DNA of 64,000 nt from Taenia hydatigena. Taxonomy: Eukaryota > Platyhelminthes > Cestoda > Cyclophyllidea > Taeniidae. Location: positions 23,268,509 through 23,332,508 of the forward strand of contig JADWOT020000003.1 in NCBI GenBank assembly GCA_036345935.2. Direction: 5' to 3'. The position numbers and the translations under genes were made by a program. Under the pieces are notes generated by a model that had not been told where the DNA came from, made no database searches, and saw only the letters and a program-made list of their open reading frames with translations. Shown piece after piece: positions 35,100 to 46,671 of the stretch. Numbering within the stretch: the first letter of the stretch is position 1; the number at the start of each line of letters is the position of its first letter.

Positions 35100-36359
35100 T
35101 CAGTTAGGATAAATTAGAGCTCGAAAACGCTTTATTTCTTGTTCTGCAAAAAGTTCAAATTCCTCGAGCTCCCTTTGGCGTTTTTCGGCTATCCCTCCCG
35201 ATTCAGTGGCACCAGTTGAGCTACTTGGCAAGTTACCGATTTCGCTAGGTTGAAGAAGAGGATGTGTGAAATTGAATCCAGTAAAATACTTTTCAATTTT
35301 TTTAGGTGTCAGTCCTGTATCAAGTAATTTTTCATAGTTTGGATATATTGTAACCAGCTGACGGGTTTTGTCTTCTTGAATAATAAACTGAGGAATTCTC
35401 CATATCACTGGCATGCCCACTCCATAAGCTGACTGAAGAATTAAGGGGTCGCGTGGATTGAACTCAAATTTAACCCGATCATTGAATAAGCTCAAGTCAG
35501 AAGGAGTATAGGGTGGTTGCGTCCTGCAGGCAAGCACTTCGTCCCATTTGATATCGTCAAAGAAAGGTAAATCCTTGACTTCATCAATCGATGGACGCGC
35601 TTCGTGATTGGATTTAAGGCAGCATTTAAAGAAAGACTGGAGAGATGGTGTTAGATACTCGAAATTTTTTATGTACCACAGGCCTCTCTCTGCAAGTTCA
35701 CAATCTGCATTCCAATTAGTGGTAATTTTTCGAATTGGACCAGCCACCATTACAGCCATAAGAATAGCCATGCTCCAAACATCTGCCTTGGTTGTAAGCG
35801 CCATCTTTTTTGCAACTTCAGGTGCCATGAAATGAGGAGTACCTGAATAGTCTCCAAATAATGGAACGCTTAGTCTGCGGGAGCGATCGTAGGCGTAGCC
35901 AAAATCTGTGATTAGAATATGACCTGAATCAGCGATTAGTATATTTTCCGGTTTAATATCTAAGTGGGCTATATTCTTTGCATGAAGAAATTCCAGACCA
36001 CAAATTACTTCACAAATGTAAAATCGAGCAGAGACTTCTGCCAGGCTGCCAACTTCGGATAGGAGATCACAAAGGTCTATACCACTTCCTCTAGTCATCA
36101 CCAGGACTGGAGATCTGTGAACCCGAAAGCTATAGTAGAGGGTGACCACGAAAGGTGACCGATCAGGCTCCGTTGCAAGGTGTATAAGCGTCCGGTGTTC
36201 TTGGATTGCGCGTAGAAGAGCTGAAGCGTTTAATATAAAAAATCGTTTCAATGCATATTTTGTGCCTCGATCCCTTTCTCTTGTGGAAACTGCATCATAA
36301 ATGGTCGAATAGCATCCATTTCCGACGAATTTTGTTATCTCAAAATCCTTTGGCTCCAT
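35100..36359 (-). CDS. AGC-type serine/threonine protein kinase, intronless
   Basis: A 419-residue protein in one uninterrupted frame from ATG 36359-36357. The kinase domain runs from about residue 7 to 267: glycine loop VGNGCYSTIYDA (12-23), ATP-binding Lys38 in YALKRF, helix-C Glu54, HLDIKPEN with Asp134 and Asn139 (HLD instead of the usual HRD), DFG 152-154, GTPHFMAPE to 181, and DVW 193-195. The C-terminal extension looks like an AGC-kinase tail: KWDEVLA...QPPYTP (271-286) and a hydrophobic-motif-like FTGFNF (359-364). All catalytic residues except the HRD arginine are present, so activity is likely, possibly without classic activation-loop control. It lacks introns, unlike XPF in this window, which suggests a retrocopy or a lineage-specific gene. 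A decayed copy lies just downstream. Confidence 0.88.
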   Translation of the reverse strand: MEPKDFEITKFVGNGCYSTIYDAVSTRERDRGTKYALKRFFILNASALLRAIQEHRTLIHLATEPDRSPFVVTLYYSFRVHRSPVLVMTRGSGIDLCDLLSEVGSLAEVSARFYICEVICGLEFLHAKNIAHLDIKPENILIADSGHILITDFGYAYDRSRRLSVPLFGDYSGTPHFMAPEVAKKMALTTKADVWSMAILMAVMVAGPIRKITTNWNADCELAERGLWYIKNFEYLTPSLQSFFKCCLKSNHEARPSIDEVKDLPFFDDIKWDEVLACRTQPPYTPSDLSLFNDRVKFEFNPRDPLILQSAYGVGMPVIWRIPQFIIQEDKTRQLVTIYPNYEKLLDTGLTPKKIEKYFTGFNFTHPLLQPSEIGNLPSSSTGATESGGIAEKRQRELEEFELFAEQEIKRFRALIYPN

Positions 36360-38363
36360 CTCAGTTCGCGCAAATCATAAGTAAAGCCAAAGAGGGATCA
36401 TTGAGCACGATTTCGTATGGACCAATTATTGCTCTGCTCATGCATGATTGGCTGGTTGTATCTTAATCAGTTCATGAAAAGTGAACGAATGGATCTGAAT
36501 CCCTTTCGTACAGTGAATTATACAGCTAAAGCTGTAACCGACTCAGAATATGACCATGCGATTATCCGATTAAGTGTCATACTGCTGCCTCGATCAAGTA
36601 CATCTGTTCAAAAAATTTTCCTGCAGTGAATATAAGTGGAGCTATTAGGACTGACCTACTGTAATTCCAAAGGAAAAAACGAACTAAGCATTTAAGTTGG
36701 TGCAACTTTTTATAGAACTTGTAAGTTATTTAGCGAAATCAGACTATTTGAAATTAACGCGCAACATTCGGTAGCATGACTTAGCAAGGAAACTTTTTTG
36801 GTAAATGCTAGGTGTCCTAGTAACTCAGGTGTCAAGTCATTTGTGATTATTTTAAGCCTTTCACAAATGACGAAAGTGGTAGAAGTTAGGATGCATTAAT
36901 GAGTATTCAGTCGAAGGGGATGATATCCTAAATTAGTAGTTCTTTAAAAATTTGCTTAAATTAGCGTTGCTCAAACCGTTCCTAATAAATGCAGTTCTCA
37001 CCATTCACTAGGGAAGCAAATTCGGAAGCTTTAAATGTATGTGGATGAAAATTTCGCAATGATTAGTACTTGAGTAGAAGGCGAGGAGTGATTCAAGTTT
37101 TCTTTCACTTAAGTTCTGAGCACAGTCCTACATTCCTGGATTGCGATTCTAAAAATTCTGACTACAAATCTTGCATCGGCAAAAACATTCCTCAACACTT
37201 ATTCTAGGCTAATTTAAAAGCTTGACAGTCAAAAACTGACGAATTAGGGAGTTTTAATTCGAATATGTATTTGCATTTAATTTGGATTTGTTAAAGAATT
37301 ATTCAACACATAGTTGAATCCACACCTGTAGTTACGGATGAATCTAGCTAATATAATCCAAAGTTTACACAGTTATCTTCTCTTTTTTCCTAATGAATAT
37401 TCATTCTGCATCATCAAAGTGTGTGTAAATCACTTGGAAAAATAAAAATCTCCAAACTAACCGCATTTAAATTGATTTTAGTTTGAAAGGTGCTACTTAA
37501 CTGTCATAAGTAACAATCAGCATAGCTGCAAGTGTAAATTGGTTCTGTTTGCAAGCATATTTTTCCTCTTTTGCTTGATTAAAAAAAGCATCAAAGTGTT
37601 CGGAAGTTTAGTCCAACTCTTTTTGAATTTGTCAGAACTTTGCGAAATATGATTCCTTGAACACCAACTACCGTATTTGAAACCAGTCAAATTTGTGCGT
37701 CATACAAGATCTTGCCACTTAGTGCTTAAAAATATCTCATAGAGCAAAACGCAAGCAGGGATTTTGTGCATTCGTCTACCAGTTTCAGATATCCCAAGTT
37801 AACAGGATTGCATTCCACCACTTTGAAATAGACTTTGTATCTAATTGAGCCAGTACTGAAATTCTTCTGGAAAAAATGCTTTGTCGAATTCGATCGAATA
37901 AATTAGCCAATGGCGACACGCTTACGTAGTCAGAGCATTCTTTAAAGCAAAAAAATATATTTATAGGCAGCCAGTTATTGAGTCAAGTTATATTCACTAA
38001 TAAATTCTTTTTTGTTAGGTTATTACTAAGTAGGTGTAATAGACTTTTTAGGCTTTTTCATTGCAATAGCGAAAATTGCAGCATGTTCTGTGTAAAAAAT
38101 TTCGCATAGAACAGAAGCCACCTAAATATTCAGTTTTCCAGTTGTTTAGCTGCTGTTTTAAAACACATGCGAGCAAATGTGTCATCGTTTGACAGCGCTC
38201 GCCGGCCAAAGGTAATCCTGTTTAATGATAAGGTCTACACGAAGGACAAATTCTCCGTTCATCAATATCAATGTATTAAATGTTAGTCTTGGTTTAATTT
38301 GCAAGTTCAAACAACCCTCATTAAATTTACTTGCTAATAAGGGCTCTGCTTAAGTCGAGATTA
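36360..38363. other. No recognisable gene
   Basis: AT-rich; includes the upstream region of the kinase. No clear promoter or repeat is seen. Confidence 0.5.
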
Positions 38364-39175
38364 TGGCATTCCGAGACCTCCTTGTAGGCAAAAGAAGGCA
38401 TAATACTAGGACAGAATATGTATTCAATAAACAGAGAAAAATTGGGCTGCTGGCATGGCCCTAAGGCCAGCCCATGCGGCTAGGGCAATACGGTCACCTC
38501 TCTGTGACCTCCTTTCTTCTTTGGTAAACCTCTCGCGTCTGCCATTACAACGTAATCAGTGCTGCAAGAAGTACTTACGAACTTACCATGCTAGTTGTCA
38601 AGATTTGCGCGCAAATGAGAGAAGCTTGACCGCCACGTCACTAATCCCTCTTGACAATTTAAGTGGACCTGGAGTTTCTTCCGATTTGAAAAATTAATTC
38701 GGAGTAAGAGATTCTGCCGACCATCAGTATGTCCGTAAGGAGACGTTAGTACACCGGTCTCTTTGAGCAGGTAAATTACGGAAATCTCTGGAATAAAACC
38801 TTTTCAGGTGGTTTACGGTTAGTGTCGCTTCAGTTGTTAATAGCTTTCTTGTAGAGCCTGGGAATGGGGTAAATGCCGAAGGCGGGAGTCGGTCTCAGTC
38901 CTTCCGTTTTGGGATGTCAGAGGTTCTCCCATCGATAGCACATGCACTTCTTTCGCACCAATAGTTCGCACAAACGGTCTAGATTTGGACAGAAATTCCA
39001 GTAAGATGGATCCGCTTTCTGCTACTACCAATGCAACGTCCCGAGACTACCTTGAAAGCAAAAGAAGGCATAACATTTGAGCAGAATAAATACTTCATAA
39101 ACAGCAGAAATGGGGCTTCAGGCATGGCGCGAAAGCCGAAATCGACAGCGCCAGTCAGAACCAACCGAGTATTGC
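38364..39175 (-). mobile_element. TRIM-like LTR element, family 1 (degenerate)
   Basis: A minus-strand element of about 812 bases. The 5' LTR is at 39032-39175 and the 3' LTR at 38364-38508; both are truncated relative to the 188-base LTR at 42155. Next to the 5' LTR, on the minus strand, a primer-binding-like TGGTAGTAGCAGAAAGCG occupies about 39013-39030. A pyrimidine tract (purine tract on the element strand) adjoins the 3' LTR at 38509-38519. The internal part of about 500 bases matches that of 42155-42941 (for example GACGCGAGAGG and ACGTTGTAATGGCAGACG) and has no coding capacity. No target duplication is readable. Confidence 0.75.
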
Positions 39176-42154
39176 AATTTCAAATCTTCAATAAAATGCA
39201 AAGTAATACCCTTGATTTTCAAAGAAATGTTTGTTAGGCAATTCTTTGCTCCTGCATGACGCATAAGTGCCGATTCGCTATTTTGTCACAAGACGTCTTA
39301 TTACCTTGTGTTTGTTATTAACAAAGGGGACCAAAATCAGCTAGATTAAGAGCACATACTTTTGCTTTCGAAATCTAGCTTTAAAATGTGAATTTCTTAA
39401 GTTTGAAGGCTATTTGTGCAGAGAGACACGCTTGAAAGTCAAATTAAAGGTTCACGGTTAAATACATTTACTAAAGAAGGACAGACTTTGCTGGCGCTAT
39501 TATAAATCGACAAAAGTTGTCCATAAACTTTACCCTTCGTGCAAAATAATTGGAAAAATTTAAAGCTGCGTGCTGTTGATGCCAATGCAATGGAGTAGGG
39601 TAGCAGCAGCATAGGGGATTGTTAGAAAATATTGGAATATTACAAGCATTTCGTGTGCATAGCATTGGTAACGCATTCCGGATGGATTCTGTTCTCATTT
39701 TCTATTACAGCACACGTCTGCTACAAATTTCTCTTTTTCACAACAAAGAGGGTACAATGACTTGACCGACCAATTTAAAAAGAAGTGAGTCTCAGATGTA
39801 ATTTGAGACACTCGGCGGTGTACAAACCCTGCAGATGAGGTGATGTTTGTCTTAAATGCGCACAGGGAGTGGTAGGCAAATAGCTCAATGATAGCTACTG
39901 ACGCCTGCGTTTATCTGCCGAACGCCACTACGTAGAAGCGCAAAGGACATTTCTCGTCATAATTTAGCCAGTTTATATGTAGACACTGCTTTCCTATCAG
40001 AGCAAAAGATGGACTTTGGAACTATTTGCACGCCATCACCGTTTGCTTTGCTGCTGTACCTCCTTGATGGAGCCTCCAAATTTAGCAAGCATCCTCAATA
40101 TTCGAGGCTATGACACCTAACAAGCTCAGGTAACACCAGAATCTTCCAAGTACTCATTTATGATACGAGGCTTTCAAAGGACGTTAATCTATCCCTTACC
40201 AAAATTAAGGTCGGTCCGTACCCTATAGTGCCCCAAAACAATCACGACCTGTGCCTTTGCATTGGTGCACCTTCGTCTAGAAACCACCCAGATTTAGAAT
40301 CACCTTAAAAAGTAGAGGATGTTTGGGGAACAGTGCGCCGGCAGTAATATTTTTAAAAGGGGAGCTTCAAGAGTTGGAGTGAACAACTGAGAGTGACCAA
40401 AGCGTCACAATTAAACTAGTTGATAGGGCGTGCTTTCAAACGTTAGACGATTTCATTTGCTAGGTAAAACTTGGAGTAACTAATTTTCCTGTCTGAGCTT
40501 TTATCTACAATACGTTATAAAGTTAAGTTTTATCCCAAATATGGTCCCAAAGTAGCAGTGACGTCACGTTTTACTCTAAATACTCTCTAGTTCAATGTGA
40601 AAATGAAAGCACCTTACTTTTTTGTAGAACAAGTAAACGCAAGCAAATCTTCCAGCATCTGCTTCATTTCCTCAAAAGTTATGTCGATTTGCCTTTGACA
40701 GCGTTGCTTTTTTAGCTCCAAACAATTTTAGAACACGAGTTTATTTAATTCTGCGAGCCAGGTAAAGATTGCTGAAGAGAATATGAAACTTTGGTTGTTA
40801 TACTGGCAAAATATCAGTAACAGCGTGTAGGGACCCTTTTACATTTCACAGCGTCATAAAATCTGCCTCAATTTTATGCGCTAGCAAAGGAACCTTCAGG
40901 AGGACAAATGTAAATTTTTTACACATTTATAAGACCAAAGCTTTTGTACATTTGACAATAGTCTATAAGGTATTGCCCAAGTCTCTTGTAAAGAAGTATG
41001 CATTCCTTCCATTTTGCCAAATATGTTTGGCGCTTAGCTTTCGTAGATCCCGCATTAAAATTGCATGCACGTAAAGTTGTTTTTTGCCAGATCCAAAGAA
41101 GGAGGGCATAGATTAACTAAAAAATAGTGTTATTCCATGGTTTTACTTTGGTTCCAAGAAGTACGTTAACTGATCTAGACTTCTGAGACACTTTTCTCCC
41201 TGAGACTTATAAAAGTCTGCCAAATCAAATTCGTCACTCCGAGAATAAAAGTTTGTTGCCTTAAATAAAATCACATTATTTTGACTAAAATGGGCAAGCT
41301 ACGTAAGAAACCGTTTCAAGCAAGACATTTTTTTCTTTGGATTAGGAGAGTGAAGTGATGAACTACTTGTGGGAGACATTTACATGCATTGGCAGCATTA
41401 GATGAACTAGCACTATCTCGCAACACTATGCCAGTATCAACCAACACTGACAATCGAGGTCGATACGTCAGTACATTTTTTCGAGAATTTTTCAAGTGAC
41501 TAGTCCAACTTTGATCCTCCTAGTCAGTAATATGACTCTCAAAGATTTCTTTTTTCTCATATTTTGATTTTATACTTAATAAAAGGCGAGTTTAAAAAGA
41601 TTTCGGAGTTTCTTTTAGTAAATTTGCAATGGGCAAGCGATTCACATAGTTACTCTTGTCAGAAAAATCTCTATGTTATTAGGCTGGTAAATATTGAAGC
41701 ATATTAGCTTTGTTTGCAATCACAAATTTTGGTTTTCTTCAACATCTGTGAGGAAATTTTTGCTAAAAAAGGTGATTTAAAAGGTAAAATAAGATAGAAA
41801 TTATGAGACCATTCGCGAACTCAAAGAGTCTCATCAAGAGCTGCATTCTTCATGCCACTCACTGCTCTTAAGAAGTTTCCCTTTCCTCTGCGGGTATGCT
41901 ATGATTCTTAAATAATGAGCAGATGTCGGCACAGATTATGTGATCACATTCAAGTGAACTGGATGTACTTAACCGGTTTCCAGGATCAAATCTTATTTCT
42001 GACGAATTGGCTACTTGTGACTACTCTAAGTTCCTCTAAGCTCCCATTTTTAAAATCAAGATCGTACGAATAAGCGAACAGATCAAGAGAGTGTATTATC
42101 GGATCAAATGTTGATCATCACACAATTCTAAAAGAAGAACAGAATGACAAACAA
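39176..42154. other. Long gene-free stretch
   Basis: About 3 kb between the two TRIM-like elements. AT-rich, with no frame above 75 codons and no recognised gene, RNA or repeat. Confidence 0.55.
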
Positions 42155-42941
42155 TGTAGTACTTTGTTTATTTAAACTACCGGTTTCGGTCAGAGTCACA
42201 TAGGTTGTCGTATTGCCCCAGCTGCGTAGGCTGGCCTCCGGGCCATGCCAGCAGCTTATTTCCCTCTGTTCGCTGTATATATATGTATTCTACTCCGGCA
42301 TTTTGTCTTCTTTTGCCTCCGATGGAGCCTTGGGACGCTACGTTGGTGGCAGTAGAAAGCGCACTCGACTCTATAGGGTTTCTACCTCGATCTCTACCGC
42401 CTGTGGCATGTTACAGCAGTGCGAAAGAAGTGCATGTGCTACAGATGGGCCAAGAACGACGTCCGCCTCTGGCATCTACCCCATCTCCGTGTTCTAGAAG
42501 AAAGCCATTGACAACTGAAGCGACACTACCCCTAATATACTTGCTTAAGGAGATCGGCATGCTAACGCCCTTCTACGGACATACTGATGGTCGGCAGGAC
42601 CACTTATTTTAAACTTTGTTTCCAAGCCAAACGAAACTCCAAGTTCAATCGAATTGCCAGGAGGGATCACTGACGATGATGGCAAGCATCACCTCAATCG
42701 CTAACCAATGTCGGCGACTGGCATGGTTAGCTCGTGGATGCTTCTTGCAGCACTGACTACGTTGTGATGGCTGACGCGGGAGGTGTATGAAGGGGCGCGT
42801 CGGGGACGACGATAGAAAGAGGAGATGAGCAATGTAATACTTTGTTAGTCTGAACTACCAGTTTCGGTCAGAGTCACAGAGGTGGCCATATTGCCCTAGC
42901 TGCGTGGGCTGGCCTCGGGGCCATGCCAGCAGGACGCTACA
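42155..42941 (+). mobile_element. TRIM-like LTR element with target duplication
   Basis: A 787-base non-autonomous LTR element. The 5' LTR is 42155-42342, from TGTAGTACTTTG to GGGACGCTACG. It is followed by TGGTGGCAGTAGAAAGC at 42344, a primer-binding-site candidate beginning TGGT as such sites do. The internal region of about 490 bases has no retroviral-type coding sequence. A purine-rich tract (AGAAAGAGGAGATGAGCAA) ends at 42832, directly before the 3' LTR, 42833-42941, which has lost about 80 internal bases and ends CGCTACA. A perfect 5-base duplication, AACAA, lies at 42150-42154 and 42942-42946. The 135-codon frame at 42205-42612 crosses the LTR border and is not a gene. It would depend on enzymes from an autonomous element not seen here. 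Confidence 0.88.
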
Positions 42942-44374
42942 AACAATGCTTGCACTATTAGGGGTTACATTGTGGAGTGCTATGGTTGTTTTGCATGTCG
43001 TTTATTAAAAAATTCCCTTGAATTTCAATTAAAAAAAATGGAGGACAAGACTACCAGGGCGGATTTCGAGGCTTACTGGTGTAATTAAGTTTTCTTTTAA
43101 AGAAGAAAGAGTTTTTCCACTCGGAAGTCAGTCTTGTTCACTGAGATTAAGGATTTGTGTTTGATTTGTTGCATGCTACTTATATTCGCTTCATAAGTAG
43201 CACTGACGTCCCCATGTTTTTTAAAGTTAGTAAGGGAATTGGAGTCAACTTGTGGCAGTTATTGATTAAATTGAACTTGGTGAAATTTAATTGTTACAAG
43301 AAGAGCATGATGTTCATCTTACCAATGCACTGGGCTGTGCCGACTGTAGAGTCTCTACGATTTGCATCTCTGGAGGCTTGTACTTCTCCAGTGGTAGCAG
43401 TTGGTCCCGAAATTGTTTTAGGTAGCGTGGAAGGACTTGTAGAAGAGATGTGTGGAAATTATTTAGGAAAAACCAGTTATATGATTTCGACAATGATTCA
43501 ACGATGAAGAAGAAGCACTGCAATGTTATCTAATAAGCAGTATTTGGCTAAAACCAACGTTTTCCTTGTATATTGCTTTTGGAAATTATGAAATGCTTAC
43601 TTACTTACTACGATTGTTCTTCGTAGCTAAATGCGTAATTGACAGCGATGAACCTGGGATGCAAATGCCTCTTAAGTTTTTAAAGAAATCCGTTGTACTT
43701 TGTCTTCTGTCCAAATCATTTTTCAAGGAGCCTTGAGAATCAGAGGAGCGGTGACCAAATTTAAATGGTCTTGTTAGGGTATAAGTGTGTCTCACCCACC
43801 TGGATGTTATCGAAAGAGGAAGTTATGAGAAATGCGCTACTCTGGAGTGGTGGGAGGAGTGACAAAAGAAAGAAAGGAAGGAAGATCGGAGTAGACCCTC
43901 GTTCATTTCGAATGGATGCATAATAGTTCTGGTGAGATTTTTGGCCATCTAAGTGTCTACTTTACATCGCACAGTGCAATAATATGCTTGCCGTATCATT
44001 GCGCTTTCTGCTTCTTGAATCACCTCGACACAAAATAATAATTTTTAATGGTCAATTATGCGAGGCTTTAAACTAGACTAAACATTTTTAATTTTCTTTT
44101 CCTTTTGCAGTGCTGTTGATTTTTACTCACTTTTATTGGTTTATTTATTTTATTTGAGCAGGACAACTTTAAATTTAATTGGCCATTTTTCTGATTTAAG
44201 ATGCCTGTGAGTGGTATTTGCGGGAAGTTATAAGTAACTGGCATCGTTTAGGCACTACTCAGGTGGAAGAGTCGTAATCATTTAATTCCATAGTTTTGGG
44301 TTGCTCCTTTTTCACTGCTACACTTTTGGTTATTATAAACCTCGCTCTTTGTGCTTCTTTTACAGCCTTTTTCA
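42942..44374. other. No assigned gene
   Basis: A plus-strand frame of 116 codons at 43157-43507 and a minus-strand frame of 69 codons at 43314-43523 overlap; neither has family landmarks and I cannot choose between them. Just before the gene at 44375 there is TTTTACAG (44359-44366), which could be a 3' splice site of an untranslated first exon. Confidence 0.35.
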
Positions 44375-44701
44375 ATGGATTATTCGTGGCAGCGTCACGC
44401 TACTCGCTTCATTAAGTGCAACATAAAGATTACATTTCCAAATGGCAAAGTGCTTTGGATTTCGGAGGAACTGTTTGACCATCCTCTATTTCAAGCATAC
44501 ATTAACCTCATTTATGGATGTGGTGGCCTTGCTACAATTTTGGATTCCAAGCTCCTACTTGTATGCAAGTCGAGGCAAGACTTCATTGTGGCGTTTCGGC
44601 AAGCTTATGGATCGAGGTTCGCTATCCTACACAGTGAGCATCGTCCAAACAACAAAGTGTATGCGGTAGTTACACCTCATGCGTCTCCATTATTTTGCTG
44701 A
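44375..44701 (+). CDS. Small-protein family member (divergent, 108 aa)
   Basis: Intact intronless frame of 108 codons from ATG 44375. It keeps the order of family landmarks: conserved Cys near residue 15, ITFPNGKVLWISEELFDHPLF, then YGCGG in place of CxCR, SKLLLV, and a KVYAVV tail. The second cysteine and the D-S motif are lost, so it is the most diverged intact copy. The unassigned frames at 45350, 46408 and 47830 look more like this copy than like the others, suggesting a local subgroup. A candidate splice acceptor lies upstream at 44359-44366. No signal peptide; function is unknown. Confidence 0.6.
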   Translation: MDYSWQRHATRFIKCNIKITFPNGKVLWISEELFDHPLFQAYINLIYGCGGLATILDSKLLLVCKSRQDFIVAFRQAYGSRFAILHSEHRPNNKVYAVVTPHASPLFC

Positions 44702-45349
44702 TTTTTTAATCCGCAACAACTTTACACTACATTTACGTTACTTTTAATGTAAAACCTCGAGGTAGCATAAATGGTTGACGCATGTTCTATTTTGCAACCA
44801 GATGTGTCAATGTGAAATACACTTGTTATTTAGGTAGAAGCCAAATGCTCAGCACAAAAGTGTTGAGAGGCATAGAGAAGCTAACGTTATCCTCTTTTGT
44901 TATATTAAGTGAACTTTGGATATGATGGAGTGGCGTTAGCGGTGTGAGGATTCGGATGGGCTGCAGCATGTTGGAGCTGAACGTAGAAATGTTTCTACTC
45001 TCTTGCTCCAAGTATAGATTTTTTAAGTCGGACAAGTCGAGTCGTTGAGGCATTGTAAGGCGAATTCGCATCCTTGCAGCCGGTAATTTGGCATAGGCAG
45101 GGAAATTAAATCGCACATTTTGTAATTGCACATGGTAAATAAATAGCAAAGAGTTATGGCATATATCTGTATTCGAAGCAGATCAAGTAGCAGGCAGTCT
45201 ACTTGGCATCACCCTCTTAATTCTGCTGTGGTCGACGCTCCACCAGCAGGATCTATTTAGCAGGAAGCACCTTCAAATACTAGAATGAGCTGTAGTCCTT
45301 TATCCTATGTTTGAAAGGTGCAGGATGTGCGATTTGAATTGAGAAGAGT

Positions 45350-45607
45350 TTGGCGCGAGTCGAAGTGGTGAAATTAATTGAAACTATCGAATTGTACTCA
45401 GCCAAGTGTAGCAGGAAACAGAATGTGCCAGTTGGTGAGCTCTTTTTGACAGACCATATTTGGGGCTTGAATAGTGAATATGCTCAACAAACAAGTCAAG
45501 CATCTATGCAGTGGAAAGTAAACACTCATCCACCAAGTTCCGCCATCCATCGTCTGTTTGCTGCACCATACAAACATATGAAGTGTCATTTCCTTTTATG
45601 CGCGTAA
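45350..45607 (+). pseudogene. Possible small-protein family relic
   Basis: An 85-codon frame without an early ATG. The stretch KCSRKQNVPVGELFLTD aligns with KCTMSIKFPAGSELHLSSD of the gene at 18854, and it ends in KCHFLLCA near the position of the family tail. The centre with the CxCR and D-S motifs is missing. Listed as a probable relic. Confidence 0.35.
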
Positions 45608-45790
45608 TCCAGTGGTTTTGACACACCTAGAGGAGGGATGTTAGGGGAGCTTCCAGACTAGAGTCGCATCTCTCTATTATATCTAAAAAATTGCGATAAA
45701 GATTTTTGCATCTAGCCCGCGAAATGTAGTCCTTACTGCTTTAGTGGGATATTTTGCACGGGATTTGCCGAAATATGGATTTTTCTGCAA

Positions 45791-45950
45791 TGCTTAGTCT
45801 GTTTGACTGCCGACTGGCCGCATTGCCCTAGCCGGGTGGACTGGCTTCCGAAATGTGCCAGTAGTCCCATCCCCTCTGCTCACTGAATATACGCATTCTA
45901 CCCTAGTGTTGTGCCTTCTTTTGCCTTCAAGGAATTTTCGGGATGCTACA
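45791..45950 (+). mobile_element. Solo LTR, family 1
   Basis: A plus-strand LTR of about 160 bases ending in TTTTCGGGATGCTACA, with the shared tracts CATTGCCCTAGC, CCCTCTGCTCACTGAATATA and GCCTTCTTTTGCCTTC. The first 40 bases are worn or partly deleted. No clear target duplication is seen. Confidence 0.7.
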
Positions 45951-46407
45951 TTCTCTGCTTGATTTACCGTTTTCAATAATGAGCAGACGATTATTAATTC
46001 ATTCTTTTTATGTAGCCCTTAGAGTAGGTTACTGATTTATTTGAAACTGTAACATAAAAAGAACACTTAAGCTTCCTTTTTTGAAAATGACGTTAAGAAA
46101 TCTGCGGATTTGTTGGTCGTACTGCTGCAATTTATTTTAAAATGTCTTGATGTGCATTACAAACCGGTAGCACTAACATTTGCTTGATACACGGATGAAT
46201 GACGCATTTGTCACTTACTAAAAATTGATCCTATTTATATCGTTATGGATGCTTCTTAAACTGCACTGTAACCTCATTAATCTTCCTCCATTTATCTGGC
46301 TTCCTCTCATGCTTATAAATTGCAAGCAACGTTTATTTGCACTTATTTCTAATAAGTAACTTAAACATTTGACAAAGGAATTGCCGTGATTGAATTTCTG
46401 AATCTAG
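45951..46407. other. No recognisable gene
   Basis: AT-rich sequence without supported frames. Confidence 0.5.
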
Positions 46408-46671
46408 ATGGTGTTGTGTTGCCTCGAGGAAAGGCTTGCTTTCTTTCTACAAAACATTATAAACAATATTAGACTATTGCTTGTTGCACGTGCGTGCAGT
46501 GACTTCGAATTGTGCCGTAGAGTATTATTTGGGAGTAATCTAATCTACCTGCTTTCACCTAAAGAGCAGCTTAATGCAGAGTCATTTTGCGCCTCAAATG
46601 CCAACGTGCAAGTAATCCCCTCCAAGAGATGCACCTCTAAAAAAATCAAGAGGGGAACTAAAACGCCCTAG
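46408..46671 (+). CDS. Possible divergent small-protein family copy, 87 aa
   Basis: Open from ATG 46408 to TAG. The stretch RLLLVARACSDFELCRRVLFGS aligns with KLLLVCKSRQDFIVAFRQAYGS of the gene at 44375, and EERLAFFLQNIIN with EELFDHPLFQAYIN. The N-terminal FPxG part is absent and the tail is lysine-rich and unlike the family. It may be a shortened gene or a relic. Confidence 0.35.
   Translation: MVLCCLEERLAFFLQNIINNIRLLLVARACSDFELCRRVLFGSNLIYLLSPKEQLNAESFCASNANVQVIPSKRCTSKKIKRGTKTP

Noticed and set aside
42205..42612. A 135-codon frame in the TRIM-like element
   Set aside because: It crosses the LTR/internal border and the primer-site region, and the second copy of the element does not keep it open.
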